61,425 bases of DNA from an uncultured Prevotellaceae bacterium (GTDB lineage Bacteria > Bacteroidota > Bacteroidia > Bacteroidales > Bacteroidaceae), in contig CACZTJ010000001.1 of the NCBI GenBank assembly GCA_902784065.1, positions 1 through 61,425 of the forward strand, written 5' to 3'. Within the stretch, counting starts at the first letter, position 1. Each line of letters starts with the position of its first letter. Made by a program: the position numbers and the translations under genes. Positions 53,304 to 61,425 of the stretch are shown here, one piece after another. Below the pieces are notes generated by a model that was given only the letters and a program-made list of their open reading frames with translations, was not told the DNA's origin and searched no databases.

Positions 53304-53463
53304 ACAAAAAAACCGATTGTCTCCCGACAACCGGTTTTTAAAAACAAACTACTTAAAAACTAATCTACTAAAACAAATCAAAAAAATATCTTTTACTCAA
53401 ATGTAAGCATACTATATTGTCGAGGGATCTTCGAATAGTTGATGCATTTAATGATTAATGATT
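53304..53463 (-). ncRNA. Candidate small transcription unit (sRNA or leader-peptide RNA)
   Basis: Between the groL terminator (53548-53575) and the next gene, a promoter at 53470-53500 faces left and a strong terminator sits at 53311-53336, enclosing about 160 nt with no long frame. The terminator stem has a G-U pair only when read on the minus strand (A-C on the plus strand), supporting minus-strand transcription. An 11-codon frame, MHQLFEDPSTI, occupies 53447-53412. A second TACATTTG at 53405-53398 could start a shorter RNA. The product could be an sRNA or a leader peptide with an attenuator; no family was recognised. Confidence 0.5.
53311..53336 (-). terminator. Intrinsic terminator of the small transcription unit
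   Basis: On the minus strand AACCGGTTGTC-GGGA-GACAATCGGTT forms an 11-bp stem with one G-U pair, followed by a T-run (TTTTTGTTTTTTTG). The plus-strand version has an A-C mismatch and a weaker T-run. Confidence 0.85.
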
Positions 53464-53469
53464 CCGTTG

Positions 53470-53500
53470 CAAAAGTACAATGTTTTTTGAAATTCTGCAA
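53470..53500 (-). promoter_or_regulatory. Promoter of the small transcription unit
   Basis: TTGC (53500-53497), 19 bp, TACTTTTG (53477-53470) on the minus strand is close to consensus. It is placed after the groL terminator, so it cannot serve groL. Confidence 0.6.
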
Positions 53501-53547
53501 GAAATCAACAAAAAAAATGAGTGTTTTTCTACAATAAATTAAAAAAA

Positions 53548-53575
53548 GAGGGATGAATTTCGATATTCACCCCTC
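53548..53575 (-). terminator. groES-groL intrinsic terminator
   Basis: On the minus strand GAGGGGTGAAT-loop-ATTCATCCCTC is followed by seven T residues, 62 nt after the groL stop. One G-U pair on this strand again confirms the direction. Confidence 0.88.
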
Positions 53576-53636
53576 AATTTGATAACTATGCTTAGCAAAA
53601 TTGTATCATTTGTGAGCGTTCACTGATACGCAAACA

Positions 53637-55298
<1,662 letters not shown>

Positions 55299-55571
55299 TT
55301 ACTTTTCAATGACGGCCAAGACGTCAGACTGGCGCATCATCAGATATTTCTCACCCTCGAACTCCAGTTCTGTGCCGGAATACTTGCCATAGAGCACTTC
55401 GTCGCCCTCTTTCAGGATCATGGCCTCGTCCTTGGTGCCCTGTCCTACGGCCTTGATAGTGCCATGCAAAGGCTTCTCCTTAGCTGTGTCAGGAATGATA
55501 ATTCCACCGATTTTCTCTTCTGCAGGTGCTGGCAATACCAGCACGCGGTCTGCTAATGGTTTGATGTTCAT
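55299..55571 (-). CDS. groES: Co-chaperonin GroES
   Basis: This is a 90-residue co-chaperonin with the expected [20 protein letters not shown] start, the mobile loop [17 protein letters not shown], and ALVDE-type ending SDVLAVIEK. It is the first gene of the groES-groL operon. Upstream is an A/T-rich stretch and an imperfect hairpin (55615-55642), but no recognisable TAnnTTTG element or CIRCE operator. Confidence 0.97.
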   Translation of the reverse strand: MNIKPLADRVLVLPAPAEEKIGGIIIPDTAKEKPLHGTIKAVGQGTKDEAMILKEGDEVLYGKYSGTELEFEGEKYLMMRQSDVLAVIEK

Positions 55572-55614
55572 AATGCTTAATATTTTAGAGTTATACCTTA
55601 TTTATATTATAATT

Positions 55615-55642
55615 GGCGAAACGGTCTTCAAACCGTCTCGCC
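55615..55642. promoter_or_regulatory. Hairpin upstream of groES
   Basis: GGCGAAACGGT-CTTCAA-ACCGTCTCGCC is an 11-bp stem with one mismatch, 44 nt before the groES ATG. It is either a leader/operator structure of groES or the outermost element of the neighbouring hairpin block. No T-run follows on either strand. Confidence 0.4.
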
Positions 55643-55678
55643 ATCTTTTCAGCCAAAACTGTGCCAAGCATGACAGTT

Positions 55679-56364
55679 GTGACAACTTGTCACATCTTCG
55701 TAACAAGAATGCAGGGTCCCCCTGCAGGAATCTTTCATTTTCTTTCTGTCACCAGAAAGAAAACCGAAACAAAAGAAAGAGTGCGAAAACGTCCTGGCTC
55801 GGAGGCCGTATGTCCGATTATCGTAATCATTCGAAGAACTCGCTTCGCTCGAACAGCTTCTCACGTCGATTTACTTGTATCGCTATTGCGATCCAAGAAT
55901 CGAAGAAGATTCCGATAATAGTACATCCTCTAAAGACCTCCTCGTGCGGAATGTTTTCGAGAACGACCCTAACGGGGTCAAATAACATAGCGTAGGGGTT
56001 TGCCCCTACGTTGGCGGATGTCACCACCCCAATGCCCCTGTAGGGGGCAAATAACAATTATGAGCCCCTTACAGGGGCGTTGATTATTCGTATCCGTATT
56101 CACACAGGGGCAAGCCCCTGTGCTAGATTATTAAACCCCTTTGGGGTTTATATTGGCGTAGTCAGTGTGAATACTATCGCTCGCCCGTTAGTGATAAAAG
56201 ACTTAACGCGTGTCCCGCGTTACCAAAACGGAGAAAAGTTGTCGGTCTCTGCAACTTTTCGTGTTGCATCCTCCCCATATAGGGGGAGGCCTTGGAGGGG
56301 GTGGATGTCTCTTGGTTCATTCTCTGCGCCAGAGAATGAACACCACAGCAGGGCTCCGCCCTGC
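55679..56364. mobile_element. Hairpin-dense intergenic block with mirror-image ends (possible MITE-like element)
   Basis: No gene is credible in this 690-bp block. It holds at least thirteen short perfect hairpins. Stem arms include GTGACAA (55679), TGCAGGG (55710), TTTTCTTTCTG (55738), GACCC (55965), CGTAGGGG (55991), GCCCC (56034 and 56064), CACAGGGGC (56103), AAACCCC (56133), AACGCG (56205), GAAAAGTTG (56233), CCTCCCC (56270), GTTCATTCTCTG (56315) and GCAGGGC (56348). The left end reads GCAGGG-hairpin then TTTCTG/CAGAAA-hairpin, and the right end reads ATTCTCTG/CAGAGAAT-hairpin then GCAGGGC-hairpin, which is the same pair in reverse order. Short frames inside are by-products of the repeats. 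Confidence 0.5.
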
Positions 56365-56415
56365 ATAAAAATCGAATTTTTTGGCAAAAGATGATGCTAT
56401 TATAAAAATAATATG

Positions 56416-56423
56416 TATCTTTG
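56416..56423 (+). promoter_or_regulatory. Promoter -7 element of sppA operon
   Basis: TATCTTTG on the plus strand matches TAnnTTTG, 31 nt before the sppA ATG. The leader includes the palindrome GTTACGTAAC (56430-56439). No clear TTTG -33 box is visible. Confidence 0.65.
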
Positions 56424-56454
56424 CACACTGTTACGTAACAAAAAACCACTTATT

Positions 56455-58263
56455 ATGAAACAATTCATTAAAATGACTCTTGCCACGGTATGTGGTATCG
56501 CCATCTTTCTGGTTGTAACGGGTTTCTTCTTTACCATCTCCCTCCTGGGAATGGTTGCCAGCGACTCGGCATCAACCAAGGTTAAAGACAACTCTGTCTT
56601 CGTTATTAAACTTAATGGCACCATCGAGGAGCGTGCAGAAGAAGGATCACCCCTCGACGCTATCTTAGGCATGAACGACATGGAGGTCATGGGTCTTGAC
56701 GACCTGCTCTGTGCCATCCGTAAGGCTAAGAACAATGAAGACATCAAAGGTATCTACTTAGAGGGCGGTGCACTCTCATTCGACGCCCCTGCCACTGCCC
56801 AGCAGTTGCGCGATGCCCTGAAAGACTTTAAGAAAAGCGGCAAGTGGATTGTGGCTTATGCCGACCACTATTACCAGGCATCCTATTACCTGGCTTCGGT
56901 GGCTGATAATATCTACCTGAACGATCACGGAGCCATCGAATTCAAGGGTCTTGGCGGCAAGGGTGAATATATGAAGGGCTTGTACGACAAGCTCGGCATC
57001 AAATACCAAGTGGCCAAAGTGGGCAAATATAAGAGCTATGTGGAGCGCAACACCCTGACGGGCATGAGTGACTATGACCGTGAACAGCGCACAGCCTATA
57101 CCAACGGTATCTGGAACTACTGGCTGAAAGAGATGGCTGAGAGTCGTAAGGTGAAAGCTGAGGCCCTGAACCAACTGGCTAACGACAGCATTATGGGCTT
57201 CGCTAATCCCAGCGACTATGTGAAAGCCAAGCTGATCGACAAGGTGATGTTCCCTGAGGAGCTTAAGGCAGAGATCAAGAAGCGCCTGAAGCTCGAAGAA
57301 GACGATGACATCCCACAGCTGACACTCTCTGATATGCTCAACGTGAAGTCGGAGAAGAACGACGACGGTGAGAAGATTGCCATCTACTATGCTTACGGTA
57401 GCATTGTGGATAGTGAGACGCTGAACCTGATACAGGGTGGCGGTCATTGTATTGTGGGTAAGTCCACCGCAGAAGACCTGCGTAAGCTGGCAGACGACGA
57501 TGACGTGAAAGCCGTGGTGTTCCGTGTGAACTCCGGTGGTGGCAGTGCCGTGGCCTCTGAGCAAATCCGCCATGCCGTCAAGTTGCTGAAGGCCAAGAAG
57601 CCTGTGGTGGTTTCCATGGGTGGTGCCGCAGCCTCTGGTGGCTACTGGATCAGTTCACCTGCCAACTACATCTTCGCCGAGCCGACCACCATTACCGGTA
57701 GCATCGGTATCTTCGGACTGATTCCTAACTTCAGCGGACTGGTGACTGACAAGCTCGGTATCACCTTCGACGGTGTGACCACCAACAAATTTTCCGACTA
57801 TGAAACGGACCTTATTCTTAGCAAGGATAATGACGAGATCATGAAGCACCTGCAGACCTATATCGACCAGGGTTACCAGGATTTCCTCAGCATCGTGTCT
57901 GAGGGTCGCGGCATGAAGCCTGCAGAGGTGGACTCCATCGGTCAGGGTCGTGTATGGCTCGCTACCGATGCCCTGAAGATCAAGCTCGTGGATAAGCTGG
58001 GTAGTCTGGACGATGCCGTGAAGAAGGCTGCCGAACTCGCCAAGGTGAAGGATTATTATACAGAGGCCTATCCTGGAGAGGGCAGCTGGATTGACAGGTT
58101 CATGCCCAACGAGGATAAGGGTTCTTATCTGGACAGTCAGTTACGCAGGGAGTTCAAGGCACTCTTAGGCGATCTGTATGAGCCGCTGATGGAGATCCGT
58201 CAGACCGTGAAGGACGGCAGCAGGATCCAGGCTCGCATGCTCGAGGACGTGAGAGTGAAGTGA
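56455..58263 (+). CDS. sppA: Signal peptide peptidase SppA (67-kDa type)
   Basis: This is a 602-residue membrane-bound serine protease that degrades cleaved signal peptides. An N-terminal transmembrane helix (IAIFLVVTGFFFTISLLGMV) is followed by two tandem SppA domains. The general-base Lys is seen in GKYKSYVE (Lys193) of the first domain and the nucleophile in GGAAASGGYW (Ser394) of the second, which matches the Ser-Lys dyad of the long SppA form. The ATG at 56455 is chosen because the promoter lies in the upstream extension. It is the first gene of a unit with lpxK, punA and thiL. Confidence 0.95.
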   Translation: MKQFIKMTLATVCGIAIFLVVTGFFFTISLLGMVASDSASTKVKDNSVFVIKLNGTIEERAEEGSPLDAILGMNDMEVMGLDDLLCAIRKAKNNEDIKGIYLEGGALSFDAPATAQQLRDALKDFKKSGKWIVAYADHYYQASYYLASVADNIYLNDHGAIEFKGLGGKGEYMKGLYDKLGIKYQVAKVGKYKSYVERNTLTGMSDYDREQRTAYTNGIWNYWLKEMAESRKVKAEALNQLANDSIMGFANPSDYVKAKLIDKVMFPEELKAEIKKRLKLEEDDDIPQLTLSDMLNVKSEKNDDGEKIAIYYAYGSIVDSETLNLIQGGGHCIVGKSTAEDLRKLADDDDVKAVVFRVNSGGGSAVASEQIRHAVKLLKAKKPVVVSMGGAAASGGYWISSPANYIFAEPTTITGSIGIFGLIPNFSGLVTDKLGITFDGVTTNKFSDYETDLILSKDNDEIMKHLQTYIDQGYQDFLSIVSEGRGMKPAEVDSIGQGRVWLATDALKIKLVDKLGSLDDAVKKAAELAKVKDYYTEAYPGEGSWIDRFMPNEDKGSYLDSQLRREFKALLGDLYEPLMEIRQTVKDGSRIQARMLEDVRVK

Positions 58264-58276
58264 GGCGTATAAAGAG

Positions 58277-59449
58277 ATGGAAGGGGATCTGATCTCTATC
58301 AATTCCACACTACGTCCGCTGAGTTGGCTCTACGGCATAGGTGTCGCTTTCAGGAACCTGCTTTTCGAGGCAGGCATCCTGAAAAGCCAGACATATGCCA
58401 CACCGGTAATCTCAGTGGGTAATATCACGGTAGGCGGTACAGGTAAGACGCCCCATGTGGAATACCTGATCCGTCTGCTGAAGGACAAGACGAACCTGGC
58501 AGTGCTCAGTCGTGGTTACAAACGGAAGAGTCATGGGTTCGTGTTGGGGGATGCTCACGCTACGATCTATGACCTCGGCGATGAGCCATTCCAGATGATG
58601 CAGAAGTTCCCTGGTATCACGGTGGCAGTGGATAAGAAACGTACACGCGGCATCAGCAATCTGATTCATGGTGCGGCAGGCAAGGAGATCGACGTGATCC
58701 TGCTCGATGATGCCTTCCAGCATCGTTACGTAAAACCTGGCATCAACATCCTGCTGGTGGATTATCACCGTCTGATCATCTATGATGAGCTGTTGCCGTC
58801 GGGTCGTCTGCGTGAGCCTGCCAGCAGTAAGAACCGGGCTGACATTGTGATTGTGACAAAATGCCCCACCGACATGAAACCCATGGAGTTCCGCGTGCTC
58901 ACCAAGGCCATGGCGCTCTATCCTTACCAGCAGCTATACTTCTCAACACATACCTACGAGCAGCTGGAACCTCTTTTCGGTGAAGGAGAACTTGAAAAGC
59001 TCGAGGACCTTGCTGACCAGCATGTGTTGTTGTTGACAGGTATTGGACTGCCTGAGCAGATGCGACTCGACCTGGAGCCTTATGCCAAGGAGATCAAACC
59101 GCTGGCATTCGCTGATCACCATCAGTTCAAGGAGAAGGATATCCAGCTCATCAACGAGACATTCAGCAGCCTCCCCTCGCCCAGATGCATCATCACCACA
59201 GAGAAAGATGCCGTGCGCCTGAAGACCATCGAGGGACTGAGCGACGAGGTGAAGCAACACCTCTATGTGCTACCCATCCGCATTAAGATCTTGCTCGACC
59301 AAGAACTATCGTTTAACAAATACATTATTGATTATGTACGCAAAAATTCAAGAAACAGCATCCTGGCTCAAAGCAAGGATGACAACAAGTCCCAAGACAG
59401 CGATCATACTGGGAACCGGCCTAGGACAATTAGCTTCAGAAATTACTGA
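58277..59449 (+). CDS. lpxK: Tetraacyldisaccharide 4'-kinase LpxK
   Basis: This 390-residue inner-membrane kinase adds the 4'-phosphate to the lipid A precursor. Motifs are the N-terminal LRPLSWLYGIGVAFRNLLFE, the P-loop VGNITVGGTGKTP, LSRGYKRKSHGFV, and LLDDAFQHRYVKPG. The C-terminal 38 residues (from VRKNSRNSIL on) overlap the next gene by 116 nt in another frame and are basic and Ser/Asn-rich. It starts 13 nt after sppA. Confidence 0.95.
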   Translation: MEGDLISINSTLRPLSWLYGIGVAFRNLLFEAGILKSQTYATPVISVGNITVGGTGKTPHVEYLIRLLKDKTNLAVLSRGYKRKSHGFVLGDAHATIYDLGDEPFQMMQKFPGITVAVDKKRTRGISNLIHGAAGKEIDVILLDDAFQHRYVKPGINILLVDYHRLIIYDELLPSGRLREPASSKNRADIVIVTKCPTDMKPMEFRVLTKAMALYPYQQLYFSTHTYEQLEPLFGEGELEKLEDLADQHVLLLTGIGLPEQMRLDLEPYAKEIKPLAFADHHQFKEKDIQLINETFSSLPSPRCIITTEKDAVRLKTIEGLSDEVKQHLYVLPIRIKILLDQELSFNKYIIDYVRKNSRNSILAQSKDDNKSQDSDHTGNRPRTISFRNY

Positions 59450-60206
59450 CCAGACGGAGATCCCCTATTCGGAGATCCCCAACTTCCCCGTCTCTACCGT
59501 AGAGGGACATAGTGGCAAACTGATCTTCGGCAAACTGGGTGGTGTGGATATCCTGGCCATGAAGGGCCGCTTCCACTACTATGAGGGTTATTCGATGAAG
59601 GAGGTCACTTTCCCCGTACGTGTCATGTACGAACTGGGCATCAAGACCCTCTTCGTCAGTAATGCCGCAGGTGGCATGAACCCCGGTTTCAAGATTGGTG
59701 ACCTGATGGTCATCACCGACCATATCAACTTCTTCCCAGAGCATCCGCTGCGTGGCAAGAACTTCCCCACGGGTCCACGTTTCCCAGATATGCATCAGAC
59801 CTATGATCCCCTGCTCATCAAGATGGCCTTTGACATTGCCCGTGAGAAGAAGATCCGTCTGCAGTATGGTGTCTATGTGGGTCTGCAGGGCCCAACCTTC
59901 GAGACCCCAGCCGAATATAAGATGTATCGTATCCTTGGTGGCGATGCCGTCGGAATGTCCACCGTACCCGAAGTGATTGTAGCTCATCATTGTGGTATCA
60001 AGACCTTCGGTGTCTCAGTGATTACCGACCTGGGAGGCTTCGATGTACCCGTTGAGGTTAGTCACGAGGAGGTTCAGGAGGCAGCCAACAAAGCTCAGCC
60101 CTTAATGACGGAGATCATGAGAGAGCTGATAATCTGGACAGCGAAGTTCGACTATGACCAGACGGAATCATTCAACACAAATCACCCGACGGAAGGATGG
60201 AAATAG
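59334..60206 (+). CDS. punA: Purine-nucleoside phosphorylase
   Basis: This is a 290-residue trimeric-type (PNP I) purine-nucleoside phosphorylase that cleaves inosine and guanosine with phosphate. Motifs are AIILGTGLGQLA (phosphate loop), GRFHYYEGYSM, VSNAAGGMNPGFKIGDLMVI, and VGLQGPTFETPAEYKM. The ATG at 59334 (MYAKIQETASWL) is the normal family start and lies inside the lpxK frame. The stop overlaps the thiL start by 10 nt. Confidence 0.94.
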   Translation: MYAKIQETASWLKARMTTSPKTAIILGTGLGQLASEITDQTEIPYSEIPNFPVSTVEGHSGKLIFGKLGGVDILAMKGRFHYYEGYSMKEVTFPVRVMYELGIKTLFVSNAAGGMNPGFKIGDLMVITDHINFFPEHPLRGKNFPTGPRFPDMHQTYDPLLIKMAFDIAREKKIRLQYGVYVGLQGPTFETPAEYKMYRILGGDAVGMSTVPEVIVAHHCGIKTFGVSVITDLGGFDVPVEVSHEEVQEAANKAQPLMTEIMRELIIWTAKFDYDQTESFNTNHPTEGWK

Positions 60207-61264
60207 CGAAATTAGGAGAGTTTGGTCTGATTGACCATCTGACAAAAGATATTGAGCTCAAAAACGACAGCACGAAGTACGGCGTGGGCGATGACTGCGC
60301 CGTACTCAGCTACCCTGACAAGGAGGTACTGATCACCACCGACCTGTTGATGGAAGGGGTACATTTCGACCTGACTTACATCGACCTGAAGCACCTGGGC
60401 TATAAGTCGGCCATGGTGAATATCAGCGACGTGTTTGCCATGAACGGCACCCCCAGACAGATGACCGTGTCACTGGCCCTGAGCAAGCGCTTCACGGTGG
60501 AGGATATGGAGACCTTCTACAGCGGTCTGCGCCTGGCCTGCGACAAGTGGGGCGTGGATATCGTAGGCGGTGATACCACCTCAAGCTACACGGGTCTGGC
60601 CATCAGCATCACCTGTATCGGTGAGGCCCGCAAGGAGGATATCGTCTATCGCCATGGTGCCAAGGATACAGATCTGGTGTGCGTCTCCGGTGACCTGGGA
60701 GCTGCTTATATGGGACTCCAGTTGCTGGAACGTGAGAAGAGCGTGTATTACAGTCAGGTGGAGGAAGCCAAACGAAAAGGTGACCAGCGTGCATTGGAGG
60801 AACTGAAGAACTTCCAACCAGACTTCAGCGGCAAGGAATACCTGTTGCAGCGCCAGCTCCAGACTGAGGCTCGTGGTGATATCATCGAGAAACTGCGTGA
60901 GGCTGGTATCCGTCCCACAGCGATGATGGACATCTCCGACGGACTCTCTTCCGAGCTGCTCCATATCTGTAAACAGTCGGGCGTTGGCTGTCGTATCTAT
61001 GAGAAAAATATCCCCATCGACTACCAGACGGCAGTGATGGCAGAGGAACTGAATATGAATGTGACCACCTGTGCCCTCAATGGCGGCGAGGACTATGAAC
61101 TGCTGTTCACAGTACCCATCGGTGATCATGAGAAGATAGAACAGATCGACGGTATCAAGCTGATCGGTCACATCACTGATGCGAAATTCGGCAAAGTGCT
61201 CGTAACCCGTGATAATCAGGAGTTTGAGCTCAAAGCGCAAGGGTGGGTACACCTATCAGAATAA
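60197..61264 (+). CDS. thiL: Thiamine-monophosphate kinase ThiL
   Basis: This is a 355-residue enzyme that makes thiamine diphosphate from thiamine phosphate and ATP, the last step of the pathway. The N-terminus is LGEFGLIDHLTKD, followed by GVGDDCAVLSYPDKEVLITTDLL, SDVFAMNGTPRQM, and GGDTTSSYTG, and the C-terminal domain has MMDISDGLSSEL and LNGGEDYELLF, all ThiL signatures. It overlaps punA by 10 nt. It is the last gene of the sppA unit, and no strong terminator is visible before the tRNA promoter. Confidence 0.95.
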   Translation: MEIAKLGEFGLIDHLTKDIELKNDSTKYGVGDDCAVLSYPDKEVLITTDLLMEGVHFDLTYIDLKHLGYKSAMVNISDVFAMNGTPRQMTVSLALSKRFTVEDMETFYSGLRLACDKWGVDIVGGDTTSSYTGLAISITCIGEARKEDIVYRHGAKDTDLVCVSGDLGAAYMGLQLLEREKSVYYSQVEEAKRKGDQRALEELKNFQPDFSGKEYLLQRQLQTEARGDIIEKLREAGIRPTAMMDISDGLSSELLHICKQSGVGCRIYEKNIPIDYQTAVMAEELNMNVTTCALNGGEDYELLFTVPIGDHEKIEQIDGIKLIGHITDAKFGKVLVTRDNQEFELKAQGWVHLSE

Positions 61265-61291
61265 CTTTTTCGAAAAAAAGTCATTCAAATA

Positions 61292-61323
61292 TTTGGTAGG
61301 TTCAAAAAATAGTTGTACCTTTG
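61292..61323 (+). promoter_or_regulatory. Promoter of tRNA-Phe
   Basis: TTTG (61292-61295), 20 bp, TACCTTTG (61316-61323) is a perfect consensus, about 35 nt upstream of the tRNA. Confidence 0.8.
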
Positions 61324-61358
61324 CATCCGCAAACGAAAGGATTGCTGTTTGACACAAT

Positions 61359-61425
61359 GGTGCCTTAGCTCAGTTGGTAGAGCATCGGACTGAAAATCCG
61401 TGTGTCCCCGGTTCGATTCCTGGAG
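61359..61425 (+). tRNA. tRNA-Phe(GAA), 3' end cut by window edge
   Basis: The acceptor arm begins GGTGCCT, then TA, a D-arm GCTCAGTTGGTAGAGC, an anticodon stem-loop CGGA-CTGAAAA-TCCG with anticodon GAA, a variable loop, and a T-arm with TTCGATT. The sequence ends at the T-arm and first acceptor bases, so only the last nine or so bases are missing. The T-stem has one C-T mismatch. Confidence 0.92.

Noticed and set aside
55615..55642. CIRCE operator upstream of groES
   Set aside because: CIRCE is TTAGCACTC-N9-GAGTGCTAA. This hairpin has unrelated arms.
55649..55864. Short minus-strand frame of 71 codons in the hairpin block
   Set aside because: It is the translation of repeat DNA (SHSFFCFGFLSGDRKK-type) with no start context. 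Such frames are a known annotation artefact of dispersed repeats.

Overview
The window is a stretch of Bacteroidales chromosome, most probably from a Prevotella-type organism. The evidence is repeated TAnnTTTG promoter -7 elements with a TTTG -33 box about 19-21 bp upstream, lipoprotein fimbrillins of the type V pilus, a type IX secretion (T9SS) C-terminal tail, a short primary sigma factor, and DUF3575, DUF5119, DUF4230 and DUF4738 genes. There are no phage, plasmid or CRISPR features.

Region A (1-34,987, all on the minus strand, read right to left) is a surface-structure island. A promoter near 35.0 kb begins a tightly packed operon. It encodes a DUF3868/DUF3575 outer-membrane protein, a DUF5119 lipoprotein, five fimbrillin-family lipoproteins and a 4,051-residue secreted protein. 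That giant protein is full of V-Y/F-G-G-G repeats and ends in a T9SS sorting tail. After a 186-bp gap with its own promoter comes a second unit: an AAA ATPase, a 1,657-residue secreted protein and a second giant repeat protein that runs off the left edge (at least 2,313 residues). Both promoters carry the same palindrome, TTACC-N4-GGTAA, once at the pilus operon and twice in tandem at the ATPase unit. I read this as one co-regulated system that puts giant repeat adhesins, or fibre-like proteins, on a type V pilus or the cell surface.

Region B (35.1-43.8 kb) holds a DUF4738 lipoprotein, two DUF4230 proteins, a sodium:alanine-type symporter, a histidine kinase that has lost its phospho-acceptor histidine, trmO, an intact hybrid TPR/histidine kinase, a metallo-beta-lactamase-fold lipoprotein and the primary sigma factor rpoD.

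Region C (43.9-53.5 kb, minus strand) holds an AraC-type regulator with a GH2 and a GH31 glycosidase. It also holds guaA and a cell-wall recycling pair: a MurU-like nucleotidyltransferase and an AmgK-like kinase fused to a RapZ C-terminal domain. A small promoter-to-terminator unit of about 160 nt, which may be an sRNA or leader-peptide transcript, lies between these genes and groL.

Region D (53.6-61.4 kb) holds groES-groL, a roughly 690-bp intergenic block made almost entirely of hairpins with mirror-image ends, then sppA-lpxK-punA-thiL on the plus strand and a tRNA-Phe cut by the right edge.

A short palindromic repeat (core TCGAGCGnAGyCGAGA) occurs at 42.8 and 43.85 kb and also inside the GH2 gene, where it is translated in frame.
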